Origin: JBBQWS01 sp038210415
Lineage (GTDB): Bacteria; Actinomycetota; Actinomycetes; Prado026
Direction of reading: 5' to 3'
Assembly: GCA_038210415.1 (NCBI GenBank)
Contig: JBBQWS010000003.1
Span: 62,001 to 126,000 of the forward strand
DNA length: 64,000 bases
A model generated the notes under the pieces. That model was given only the letters and a program-made list of their open reading frames with translations, did not search any database and was not told the origin of the DNA. Shown here piece by piece: positions 16,584 to 25,139 of this stretch; position 1 is the first letter of the stretch; every line of letters begins with the position of its first letter. A program made the position numbers and the translations under genes.

Positions 16584-17493
16584 ACTCGCGCTCCCTCGAC
16601 ATGAAGAACAGACAACCGCCCACGACGACCAGCAGGGACCAGATCGTCCCGGCGATCACCATCGTTGGCTCAGGCAGCTTGCCCTGGTTGAGGATGCCGC
16701 TCCACATTCCGAAGAGCGAGTACAGGGGGTTCACGTACGCGACCCAGGCCAGGCCCACGGCGGAGAACTTGCGGTGAATCACTTCGACGGTGAACAACAC
16801 CGGGGATAGGTAGAGCCAGATCCGCAAGAAGTACGGCAGGAAACTGGCCGTGTCTCGGAAGTAGACCTGAAAGGTGGCCATCAGCGCGGCCAGCCCGGTC
16901 GAGAACAGGACGATCAGGCCCAGCACGGGAACGGCGAGCAGGGTCACGAACGACGTGGGCCGGCCGGTGGCGAAGTGCACCACTGCGTAGACGCCCATGG
17001 TCGGGAGGAATCGCATGAACCCCGTTCGCACAGCGGAGAAGGGAAGGAGCAGCCGCGGGAACGCGACATTCATGACCATCTTGCCGCCGCCCACGACCGA
17101 TCCGGCGCCGGCCGACATCGAGCCCGAGATCAGGGTGAACGCGAACAGACCCGCCAGCAGGTGGTCGAACTGCTCACCGGTCGCGGGCTTGGGCGACAGG
17201 ATGTCGATCAGCAGGAAGTAGACGAACCCGAGCAGCAGCGGGTTGAGGACCAGCCAGGCCCGCCCGAAGAACGTGGCCGTGTTCGCCGCGCGCATGCTGG
17301 TGCGCGAGAGCTCGACCGCGAACTCGCGCCGCGCCAGCAGCTCTCGGGCGTACGGACCGAGCCGGGGGATGCCCGTCTTGTGCGGCCGGTAGACATGATG
17401 GCGCGTGCGGTACTCGTCCGAGTCGTCCACGCTGGTGGAGTGGTCGATCGTCGACACCTTGGGACCCTTCTGCTGCAGAGCAAGACAGCCCAA
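16567..17493 (-). CDS. wzm: Polysaccharide ABC exporter permease (Wzm/TagG-like, ABC-2)
   Basis: 308-residue ABC-2 membrane subunit with about six hydrophobic helices, for example WLVLNPLLLGFVYFLLIDI, LLAVPVLGLIVLFSTGLAAL and IWSLLVVVGGCLFFM. It has the amphipathic interface helix ELLARREFAVELSRTSMRA before the first helix and the PRLLLPFSA segment. It forms the channel with the overlapping ATPase. The ATG at 17493 is used here, but a GTG at 17460 (VSTIDHST) preceded by AGAAGGG is also plausible. It lies 19 bp after the GT2 gene, inside the same minus-strand operon. Confidence 0.92.
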   Translation of the reverse strand: MGCLALQQKGPKVSTIDHSTSVDDSDEYRTRHHVYRPHKTGIPRLGPYARELLARREFAVELSRTSMRAANTATFFGRAWLVLNPLLLGFVYFLLIDILSPKPATGEQFDHLLAGLFAFTLISGSMSAGAGSVVGGGKMVMNVAFPRLLLPFSAVRTGFMRFLPTMGVYAVVHFATGRPTSFVTLLAVPVLGLIVLFSTGLAALMATFQVYFRDTASFLPYFLRIWLYLSPVLFTVEVIHRKFSAVGLAWVAYVNPLYSLFGMWSGILNQGKLPEPTMVIAGTIWSLLVVVGGCLFFMSREREFAVRL

Positions 17494-17512
17494 GATACCG
17501 GAGTAGGTCCAA

Positions 17513-18517
17513 TCATCCTGCCATCAAGCGGCGCCTGCTGCTCAGAAAGCCGAGCCCCCAGGACAGGTGCATGGCGGCGTAGACCACCGGCAGCACGAGT
17601 GCGGCGCGGGCCGGAAGTCCACGGGCCGTGACGAGCGAAGCGGCCAGCACGCCGAGCAGGTAGCCGGCCGGCACGATCACCGCAGGCCACCAGAACGGGG
17701 CCACCACCAAACCGGAAACCACCCCCGCGAACGCGATCGGCGGGGCGAGGTAGCGCGGATTCGCCGTGCCCGGGTGCTGGCGGATCACCATCCGGCGCCA
17801 GCGCCCGTAGTCGAAGTACTGCCGGGCCAGCGCTCGCAACGTGGCCCGGGGCCGGTAGGCGACGCGCAGCCGCGGGGTGAAGTAGACCACCCCGCTGGTT
17901 CGGCGGATCCTCAGGTTCATCTCCCAGTCCTGCGCGCGAAGGTAGGCCTCGTCGTAGCCACCCACCCGGTCCAGCGCCGACCGCCGGAACGCCCCGAGGT
18001 AGACCGTGTCGACGGGTCCGGCCGCCCCGCCGGTGTGGAACGGGGCGTTGCCGACACCGAACCGGCTGGTCATCGCGCGCGCGACGGCCCGCTCGAAATC
18101 GGTGACCCCCTCTGCTGCCATCACGCCGCCGACGTTGTCCGCACCCGTGCTCTCGAGCACCTCGATCGCGGTGCGCACGTAGTCGGCGGGGAACAGCGCG
18201 TGCCCGTCGACCCGGACGACGAACGCGTGCCGGGACGCGGCGATGGCCGCGTTCAGGGCGGCCGGCGTCGTGCCCGAAGGGTTCGGAACGGAGCGCACCC
18301 GGCCGAGGTTGTCCGCGACGAGCTCGGCCGCGATCTGCGCCGTGCGGTCCTTCGACGGGCCGATCGCCATGACGAGCTCGAGCTCGCCCGGGTAGTCCTG
18401 GGCCAGCACCTGCCGGACGGCGTCGCGCAGATGCCGCTCCTCGTTGAGGACGGGCATGACCACGGAAACCGCGGGCCAGGCGATGGCGGTCTGGTCGGGC
18501 TCGGGTGCGTCGGTCAT
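17513..18517 (-). CDS. Membrane-associated GT2 glycosyltransferase (ExoA-like)
   Basis: 334-residue family 2 enzyme. The N-terminal GT-A domain has VSVVMPVLNEERHL, AALNAAIAASRHAFVVRVDGHALFP (metal site about DGH) and RAQDWEMNLRIRR as the acceptor-side acidic motif. The last ~80 residues form two or three membrane helices (FAGVVSGLVVAPFWW onward), so it is tethered to the inner face. The ATG at 18517 directly precedes the first conserved strand. It is first in the ten-gene minus-strand operon, so the promoter should lie in 18518-18630, shared divergently with an LCP gene. It resembles ExoA-type transferases; the donor is unknown. Confidence 0.87.
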   Translation of the reverse strand: MTDAPEPDQTAIAWPAVSVVMPVLNEERHLRDAVRQVLAQDYPGELELVMAIGPSKDRTAQIAAELVADNLGRVRSVPNPSGTTPAALNAAIAASRHAFVVRVDGHALFPADYVRTAIEVLESTGADNVGGVMAAEGVTDFERAVARAMTSRFGVGNAPFHTGGAAGPVDTVYLGAFRRSALDRVGGYDEAYLRAQDWEMNLRIRRTSGVVYFTPRLRVAYRPRATLRALARQYFDYGRWRRMVIRQHPGTANPRYLAPPIAFAGVVSGLVVAPFWWPAVIVPAGYLLGVLAASLVTARGLPARAALVLPVVYAAMHLSWGLGFLSSRRRLMAG

Positions 18518-18630
18518 GGCGGGGAGCACGGTACCGGGATCGGCGCGGGAACCAGAACCTCGGGTCGGTACGTCATACCCTCGACGAGCCTGTTCCCGAC
18601 GGCTCGGTTGCCAAAGGATCCTCCACTGCG

Positions 18631-20154
18631 ATGAGCACCCCCCATCCCCCGTTGCCGCCCGAGCTGAGCCCGCGCGGGCCGAGCCGGGCGAAGCCGTCCG
18701 CCGCAACGGTGCGCGCACCGCGCGTGGCCGGTCGCTCCCGCGCGCGCCGCGTCGGCACCGTTGTGACCGCGGCGGCGTCGGCGTCGGTGCTGGCGTTCTC
18801 GCTGATCGGTTCCGCGGTCTGGGGTCGTTTCGACTCGAACATTGCCCGCATCGACGCGGGCACTGCGGCAAGCGACCCGGCTGCCGCCCAGAACTACCTT
18901 CTGGTGGGCTCGGACAACCGCGAGAACCTCACCCCCGAGCAGATCCGGCGCCTGCACCTCGGGGCCGCCAGCTCGAGCAACGGGGCCGGGCAGCGGTCCG
19001 ACACGATGATCCTGCTGCACACGTCGGCCAACGGCGACAAGGCGACGCTGATCTCGCTTCCGCGCGACTCGTACGTCACCATCCCGGCCTGGACCGACAC
19101 CAAGGGCGTCAAGCACTCCGAGAGTCACGCCAAGCTCAACGCAGCGTACGAACGCGGTGGCCCGGCTCTGGCCGTCAAGACAGTCGAGCTCGCCACCGGT
19201 GTCACGATCAACCACTACGTCGAGATCGGTTTCGGTGGCTTCGTCCACATGGTCGACGCCCTCGGCGGCATCGACGTGTGCTCACCGCGGGCGGTGCACG
19301 ACCCGAAGAGCGGCTTGACGCTCGTCAAGGGCAACAACTCCCTCGACGGCGGTGCTGCGCTTCGCTACGTGCGGGCGCGGTACATCGACGGCTCGGCCGA
19401 CATCGGACGGATGCGCCGCCAGCAGCAGTTCCTCGGCGCCGTGTTCCGCAAGGCGCTCAGCACCGGCACCCTGCTGAACCCGTTGAAGCTCAACGACTTC
19501 CTCTCCGCGACAGCGTCCGCGATCACGACCGACAACCAGCTCACGCACGAGGACGTCATCAACCTGGTCACCCGCACCAAGGGGCTGTCCCCGAGCAGCA
19601 TCGTCTTCGCCACCGTGCCGATCGCCAACCTCGACTACCGGCCCAGCCCCGCACTCGGCTCGACCGTGCTGTGGGACGCGACCGGCGCCCACGCGCTGTT
19701 CACTGCGATCGAGGGCGACCAGCCGATCGGGAGCCAGACCGCTGCAGGAGCGGGCGCCTCGGCCGGCGTCGTCGCTGTGGCACCCAACAGGATCAACGTG
19801 CGCGTCTACAACGGCAGCTCCGTCGTCGGTCTGGGCAGCAAGGCGGCGAACGAGCTGACGGCGCTGGGGTTCGTGAGCGCCGGTGCCGCCACGAACGCCA
19901 CGGACAAGAGCACGACGGCGACCGTCATCCAGTACGACCCCGGTTTCGACCAGTCGCTCAAGACGCTGCAAGCGGTCTATCCCGACGCGCAGGCTGTGCC
20001 GGTCAAGGGCCAGGGCAAGGTGTTCAAGGTCATCGTCGGCACGTCGTACCAGACCGCCAAGGCTGTCAAGGTCGGCAGCGCCCCCTCGACCACGGCCACC
20101 GCGCCGGGCGGCGTCAGGACCTCGTCCGCCGCAGACGACGTCTGCAAGCTGTAG
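18631..20154 (+). CDS. Second LCP (LytR-CpsA-Psr) family polymer ligase
   Basis: 507-residue wall-polymer ligase: a Pro/Arg-rich cytoplasmic N-terminus, one membrane helix at about 36-60 (VVTAAASASVLAFSLIG), an LCP domain at about 85-235 (NYLLVGSDNREN, SLPRDSYVTIP, GFVHMVDALGGIDVC, GAALRYVRARY, ADIGRMRRQ) and LytR_C at about 375-470 (NVRVYNGSSV). I start it at ATG 18631; the open frame extends upstream to 18505 but that part overlaps the GT2 start and lacks coding character. It is divergent from the polysaccharide operon and so is probably co-regulated with it. A natural role is attaching that operon's product to peptidoglycan. Confidence 0.92.
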   Translation: MSTPHPPLPPELSPRGPSRAKPSAATVRAPRVAGRSRARRVGTVVTAAASASVLAFSLIGSAVWGRFDSNIARIDAGTAASDPAAAQNYLLVGSDNRENLTPEQIRRLHLGAASSSNGAGQRSDTMILLHTSANGDKATLISLPRDSYVTIPAWTDTKGVKHSESHAKLNAAYERGGPALAVKTVELATGVTINHYVEIGFGGFVHMVDALGGIDVCSPRAVHDPKSGLTLVKGNNSLDGGAALRYVRARYIDGSADIGRMRRQQQFLGAVFRKALSTGTLLNPLKLNDFLSATASAITTDNQLTHEDVINLVTRTKGLSPSSIVFATVPIANLDYRPSPALGSTVLWDATGAHALFTAIEGDQPIGSQTAAGAGASAGVVAVAPNRINVRVYNGSSVVGLGSKAANELTALGFVSAGAATNATDKSTTATVIQYDPGFDQSLKTLQAVYPDAQAVPVKGQGKVFKVIVGTSYQTAKAVKVGSAPSTTATAPGGVRTSSAADDVCKL

Positions 20155-20160
20155 GCCGCG

Positions 20161-21930
20161 TCAGCTGACCATCGTCAGGCTGCCGTCCCGGCCGATCTCG
20201 ATCACGTGCACGACGGCTCCGACGGTGACGGTCACCTGGACGTGCCCGTTCGCTGCGGTCGCCGCCCCAGCCGAGACCGGCGTGCCGGTCGCCGCAGGGA
20301 CGATCACGCTGAACGTGCCCGTCGAGCGGCCGATCGTCGGCATGTAGACGATCGGGTTGGCGTACTTCGTGTTGAGCCGCGGCGACCAGATCCCGCTCTT
20401 GGTCAGCAGCGCGCCGGGGCCGAGCGGGGCGTTAGGCATCGCTACGCGGATGATGGTGGTCTGGGCCGCACCGTTCGTCGCGGTCGCCCGGCTGCGCCCG
20501 GCGATCACCACGCCCATACCGATCGGCAGGTGCCAGTTGACCAGGAACTGACGCGGGGCGTTGGTGCCGCCCATGTCGTACGAGGCGATGAAGTCGGGGC
20601 CCCTCGCGATGAGGACGTTGCGCACCCGGGTCACCGTGTCGTACGGCGCGTCGGACAACCGGTATGCGTCCCAGCCGGGGCTCTGGAACTGGCTGACCAG
20701 CGTGGTGGGCCGGGTCGAGTCGGCCCGGAGGCCGGTCACGGTCAGCACGTTGTGGGCCTCTGGCGACCAGAGCCAGGTGCGGTCGACGACATCGGTGTAG
20801 CCGATGTGGCCTGAGTCGAGGAGGACCTGGCGATGCTGGGAGTAGAAGGTGACCTGGGTGCGGTCGAAGTGGCCGTGCAACGCCTTCGGCGGTCCGAACC
20901 GCAACGTGTAGTAGGAGGCGTCGGCAAACGGCGACCACGAGGAACGACCGAAGACGTAGCCTGCGCTGTAGACGGCGACGTCGGTAGGCGGTGCCGTCCC
21001 CGAGGCACCCCTGGTGGCGACGTACGTGAAGCCGGTGCCCGGGTGGTCGAGCGGCGGGACCGCCTCGGTGTCGCCGATCTGCGTGAGGTAGCCGTCCGGC
21101 CCGGTCGCGTGCGCGACGAACGTCGGCACCTTGGCCAGCCGGACGTCCAGCCCGGACGGCGGAGTCTTGCCGCAGGCTGCGATGCGGTCCAGCGCGATGA
21201 GCCATCGGTCATAGCTGTAGATCGCGTAACCCGGCGCCTGCTCGTTGGTCGCGCCCTGGCTGTCGAACACCTGCGCCGCCGCGTAGCCGAGCCGGTTGGA
21301 CGCGAAGTCCGCGAGGGTCGGGAAGCCCATGACGCAGCCGATCGTCAGGATCCCGAGGTCCTGATCCAGACCCTGGTTCCAGACTCCGGCCCAATGTGAC
21401 TCGAGGTAGGTCGCCGTGGCCGACCCGGCCGCCTTCAGCCAGGCCGGGTCGCCGTTCGCCTCCGCGAGGCAGGCGTACAGCTGAGCCCGGTGGCCCATCG
21501 ACAGCAGCTCGGTCGTCGGGTCGCTCGTGTGCCCCAGCGGGTTCTTGCTGACGTAGTCCGCGACCAGAGCGGTCGCGCGGTCCAGCGAGGTGCGGTTCCC
21601 GTGCCGTTGGTAGTCGTAGATCAGCGCACCGACCCACTTGAGCGAGTGGAACCAGACCCTCCACGACTGGTCGTGGTACGGGTCCGCCGCCCAGTTGACG
21701 CTGGTGCCGGTGGCGACGTGGTAAGCCGGGTGGCTGCCCGACACGAAGTTCCCGGCCATGACGACGGCGACGGTGTTCGCCGTCTGGAGCCCGTTGTAGC
21801 CGATGCACAGTGGCACAGCAGCGGCCTGAGCCGGCACGGTCGGAGTGATCGCGAACGCGCCGGCGCACGCCGCGGCCAGCGCAAGGCCGGCCAGGGCACG
21901 GCGCAAGCGATGTGGCGTACGCGACCTCAT
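20161..21930 (-). CDS. Secreted heparinase II/III-like polysaccharide lyase
   Basis: 589 residues with a clear signal peptide (RRALAGLALAAACAGAFA to about AQAAA). An N-terminal alpha-helical toroid holds DQDLGI, NEQAPGYAIYSYDRW (about 220-235) and other lyase-like motifs. A C-terminal beta-sandwich starts around residue 330 with HGHFDRTQVTFYSQHRQ and LLDSGHIGYTD. These match heparinase II/III-type lyases, which cleave uronic-acid-containing polymers by beta-elimination. The Tyr and His of these segments are likely catalytic, but I have not aligned them. It is convergent with the LCP gene (6 bp gap) and sits within a cluster that makes a uronic acid sugar. Confidence 0.8.
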   Translation of the reverse strand: MRSRTPHRLRRALAGLALAAACAGAFAITPTVPAQAAAVPLCIGYNGLQTANTVAVVMAGNFVSGSHPAYHVATGTSVNWAADPYHDQSWRVWFHSLKWVGALIYDYQRHGNRTSLDRATALVADYVSKNPLGHTSDPTTELLSMGHRAQLYACLAEANGDPAWLKAAGSATATYLESHWAGVWNQGLDQDLGILTIGCVMGFPTLADFASNRLGYAAAQVFDSQGATNEQAPGYAIYSYDRWLIALDRIAACGKTPPSGLDVRLAKVPTFVAHATGPDGYLTQIGDTEAVPPLDHPGTGFTYVATRGASGTAPPTDVAVYSAGYVFGRSSWSPFADASYYTLRFGPPKALHGHFDRTQVTFYSQHRQVLLDSGHIGYTDVVDRTWLWSPEAHNVLTVTGLRADSTRPTTLVSQFQSPGWDAYRLSDAPYDTVTRVRNVLIARGPDFIASYDMGGTNAPRQFLVNWHLPIGMGVVIAGRSRATATNGAAQTTIIRVAMPNAPLGPGALLTKSGIWSPRLNTKYANPIVYMPTIGRSTGTFSVIVPAATGTPVSAGAATAANGHVQVTVTVGAVVHVIEIGRDGSLTMVS

Positions 21931-22034
21931 AGGACTTCCTTCGCAGCGGCGATGAGACTCATCCCTACGTCGGCATTCGACGGAACCGGACTTGAGGCGG
22001 ACAGGCTACCGATCCGACCGGCACGTCGGGCGCT

Positions 22035-23963
22035 GTGATAGACCTGACCGTCCGCCCGCTCGGCCGGGCCCGAAGACCAACCTGCCCCGGGGATCCCGTC
22101 GTGAAACAGCTCGTCGACCGTTGGAACGTCGTGGCGGGCCAGCTCAGCCGTCGTCCAGCACTCGTGGCCATCGTCACCTGGGGGCTGCTCACCACCGTCG
22201 GCGCGGTCGGCGTGCACGTGCTTCAGGTCAACCCGCTCACCTCACGGGGCGGGACGCTGCCGCTGGCGCTCGGAGGCGCCGGAGTTCTCGTCGCGGCGAT
22301 CCTGCTGATGCGGAAGGGGTCCGACCTGGCCGCCGCTGTCGTCGCCGGCGGGTATGCGGCGTGGGTGGCCATCGTGCTCTTCGTCGCCTACTCGGGCACT
22401 CCGTTCGGCGACTCGGGGCTGCGAGGTGACACCAGCCGGCTGACCGCCATGATCACGCGCTACACCGTCACGTGGCAGCCGGTCGACGGACTCGTTCCCT
22501 CGGTCCCCACCGAATACCCACCGCTGTTCCCTTGGCTGATCGCGCGGTTCTCGCTCCTGGTCCACCGCCCGGGGTGGGCGTTGCTCGGCGACGCCGAGGC
22601 CCTCGCCATCTCGCTGGGCGTGCTCGGCTCGTTCCTGCTCTGGCGTCGGCTCGTGACCTCGTCCGTGGCCCTGCTGCTGTGCATCCTGCCGGTCTACGTC
22701 TTCGCGCAGCCACGCAAGTCGTACGAGATGTTCGTGCTGGCTCTATACGTCCCCTGGGCCCTCGGCACGTTCAGCCGCTTCGGTCGCAAGGGGCAGCTGC
22801 CCTGGCTGCCTGCTGGCATCGTGCTTGGGATCTTCCTGCAGGTCTACCAGGGCTATCTCGTCTTCTCCGCGCTCGGTGTCGCCGCCATAGCGTTCGCCGG
22901 CTACCGGGCGGCCGAGCCACGACGGGCGTACGTCCGGCACCTCGCGAAGACGCTCGGAACCGCCTTCGTCGTGTCCGCGTGGTACGTCGTGCCCTACCTG
23001 TATGCCGTCGTCTTCATCGGCGGCAAGCGGGTCAACGACTTCTACGTCGCGGGCGAGATCACCGGCGATCCGTTGGGCATCGCCATGTTCACCGGCGGAG
23101 AGTTCGGCCTCGCCAAGGTGTTCGGGCTGGTGGCCCTGATCGTCCTGCGCGACCGGCACTGGTGGGCCAAGCCGATGCTCATGCTCATCGCGGGCACCTA
23201 CACGTACCGGCTGGCCTACTTCGGCATCTTCGTCCTGAGCGGGCACACCGGGTACTTCGACTACACCTCGCGACTGCTCGGCACGCTGCTCCTGAGCTCG
23301 GCGGTGCTGGCAGCGTCGACGCTCGTGCCCGCCGCGGTCCGCCGGTGGGACGCCACGCGAGCACGCGCGGTGTTCACGGCTGTGGCCGTGCTCGTCGTCG
23401 GCTTGGTCATGGTCGGCGACTGGGGGGTCTGGATCCCGCACCCGGTGGGTGCAGCGGACGTTGCCCCGCACCCGATCGACAACACGCCCAACCTGGCGAC
23501 GTACGCCCATGTGGAGCCGTTGCCCAGTGGCGCCCGACCGCGCTTCCACCCGAAGACGCTGACGATGGAGTCGCTCCCGTACACGGAGATCGCCGACCGG
23601 GTGGCCGCGGTCTACGGCGCCCACGCGCAGCCGCTCACCGTCTCCTACACCGAGAAGCTGTTCGCCTACGAACCCTGGACGGCGTACTCCTACGTCGACC
23701 GCAACGCGGCGAACACGTTCACCCACTGGGACGAGCGCGCGGCCGCGCTGGCCACGCTGGCGAAGGTCACCGACCCCGCGGCCTTCGCCGACGCCTCGCA
23801 GCACACGAAGTTCGGCGGCATCGACGTGTTCCTGCTGCGGATCGGGCCCAGCACGTGGAACTGGGGGACGGTCGGCTTCTCGCCCGCTGCCTTCGACCCC
23901 GCCCTCTTCGAGGTCACCAAGCTGAGCAGCCGCGTGGTGCTGGTGATCCGGCGGCAGGCCTGA
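22035..23963 (+). CDS. AftA-like GT-C arabinofuranosyltransferase-type membrane protein
   Basis: Up to 642 residues with about ten to thirteen membrane helices and a C-terminal ~180-residue extracytoplasmic domain. The first loop holds GDTSRLTAMITRYT and PTEYPPLFPWLIARFS, a pattern like the AftA (GT85) loop that precedes the YPPxWFW-type motif. AftA puts the first arabinofuranose on galactan using decaprenyl-phosphoarabinose. The start is uncertain: GTG 22035 or GTG 22101, the second with GGGGATC upstream. Similarity is by eye, so a different polyprenyl-phosphate-sugar-dependent GT-C enzyme is possible. It is convergent with, and abuts, the GT2 gene at 23964. Confidence 0.7.
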   Translation: MIDLTVRPLGRARRPTCPGDPVVKQLVDRWNVVAGQLSRRPALVAIVTWGLLTTVGAVGVHVLQVNPLTSRGGTLPLALGGAGVLVAAILLMRKGSDLAAAVVAGGYAAWVAIVLFVAYSGTPFGDSGLRGDTSRLTAMITRYTVTWQPVDGLVPSVPTEYPPLFPWLIARFSLLVHRPGWALLGDAEALAISLGVLGSFLLWRRLVTSSVALLLCILPVYVFAQPRKSYEMFVLALYVPWALGTFSRFGRKGQLPWLPAGIVLGIFLQVYQGYLVFSALGVAAIAFAGYRAAEPRRAYVRHLAKTLGTAFVVSAWYVVPYLYAVVFIGGKRVNDFYVAGEITGDPLGIAMFTGGEFGLAKVFGLVALIVLRDRHWWAKPMLMLIAGTYTYRLAYFGIFVLSGHTGYFDYTSRLLGTLLLSSAVLAASTLVPAAVRRWDATRARAVFTAVAVLVVGLVMVGDWGVWIPHPVGAADVAPHPIDNTPNLATYAHVEPLPSGARPRFHPKTLTMESLPYTEIADRVAAVYGAHAQPLTVSYTEKLFAYEPWTAYSYVDRNAANTFTHWDERAAALATLAKVTDPAAFADASQHTKFGGIDVFLLRIGPSTWNWGTVGFSPAAFDPALFEVTKLSSRVVLVIRRQA

Positions 23964-25139
23964 CTAGCTCTCGGTCTCGCCGATCCGGGTCAGGCTCAGG
24001 GTGAACGAGAGCATGACGATCTGCACCCCGAGGACGATCAGGACCATGCCGAGGATCGGCAGCCGCATCGTCTGGGCCGGGTCGAGCGCGCCGAAGGACG
24101 CCTGCGTCCAACCCAGCAGCGCGCCGACGAAGCAGCCGAGCCCGGCCAGGGTCATGAGCACGCCGATCAGGGTGCCCCAGCCGAGCGTGAACCGGTCGAC
24201 GGTCCGCTCCACCGTGGAGCTGAGAGGGAGCAGGCCCAGGGCAGCCGCGTAGGCCCGTGAGACCACCGCCAGCGCACCCATCTGGACCCCGACGATCGCG
24301 AGCGTCGCGCAGGCCAGCATGGTGTGGATGCCGAACGCGACGCGCCCGATCTGGATCCCTCGGAACGACACCAGGCCGAGGCCGAGCAGGCCCACGGTGG
24401 TGAAGACGATGGCCGGGTACCAGAGCAGCCAGCGCGGGCTGAAGGCGAGCAGGAACCGCAAGTGCCGCCAGCCGTCGCGCCAGGTCCGAAGGTGCGGGGA
24501 CCGGGTGCGGCCGTCCGGGCGCAGTGTGGTCGGCACCTCGGTGATGCGGAGCCCGGCCAAGGCCGATCGCACCACCATCTCGCTCGCGAACTCCATCCCC
24601 GACGTGCGCAGTCCGAGGCCGAGGATCTTGTCGCGCCGGAACCCGCGCATGCCGCAGTGGAAGTCGCCGGTCTTGATCTTGAAGAAGAGCCGGCCGAGGA
24701 ACGACAGCACGGGGTTGCCGAGGTAGCGGTGCAGGGGCGGCATGGCGCCCGGGGCGATGCCGCCCTGGAACCGGTTGCCCATCACCAGGTCGGCGCCGGC
24801 GCGCAAGGCGGTCAGGAACGGGCCGAGGTCGTCGAGGGCATAGCTGTCGTCGGCATCGCCCATGATCACGTAACGGCCCTGCGCCGCCTGGATGCCGTGG
24901 CGGAGCGCCGCGCCATAGCCCCGCGCCGGGACGTCGACGACCCGAGCACCCGCTGCGCGGGCGAGATCCTGCGACCCGTCGGTCGAGCCGTTGTCGGCGA
25001 CCACGACCTCACCCACGACGCCGAGCTCGGCGATGCTGGCCAGGGCCTTGCGGATGCACACCTCGACGGTCTCGGACTCGTTCAGGCACGGGAGGACGAC
25101 AGTCAGCTCTACAGCCGGAGCTTCGGGCGGTGCCGTCAC
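23964..25139 (-). CDS. Polyprenyl-phosphate-sugar-synthase-like GT2 with C-terminal membrane helices
   Basis: 391-residue GT2 enzyme of the dolichol-phosphate mannose/glucose synthase type. It has VVLPCLNESETVEVC, VVADNGSTDGSQ, the metal motif in MGDADDSYALDD, MGNRFQGGI, and FHCGMRGFRRDK, then four membrane helices from about residue 240 on. These enzymes charge polyprenyl phosphate with a hexose as donor for GT-C transferases such as the convergent AftA-like protein. The GTG start at 25139 overlaps the methyltransferase stop as GTGA, so the two are translationally coupled. The sugar is not known. Confidence 0.85.
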   Translation of the reverse strand: MTAPPEAPAVELTVVLPCLNESETVEVCIRKALASIAELGVVGEVVVADNGSTDGSQDLARAAGARVVDVPARGYGAALRHGIQAAQGRYVIMGDADDSYALDDLGPFLTALRAGADLVMGNRFQGGIAPGAMPPLHRYLGNPVLSFLGRLFFKIKTGDFHCGMRGFRRDKILGLGLRTSGMEFASEMVVRSALAGLRITEVPTTLRPDGRTRSPHLRTWRDGWRHLRFLLAFSPRWLLWYPAIVFTTVGLLGLGLVSFRGIQIGRVAFGIHTMLACATLAIVGVQMGALAVVSRAYAAALGLLPLSSTVERTVDRFTLGWGTLIGVLMTLAGLGCFVGALLGWTQASFGALDPAQTMRLPILGMVLIVLGVQIVMLSFTLSLTRIGETES

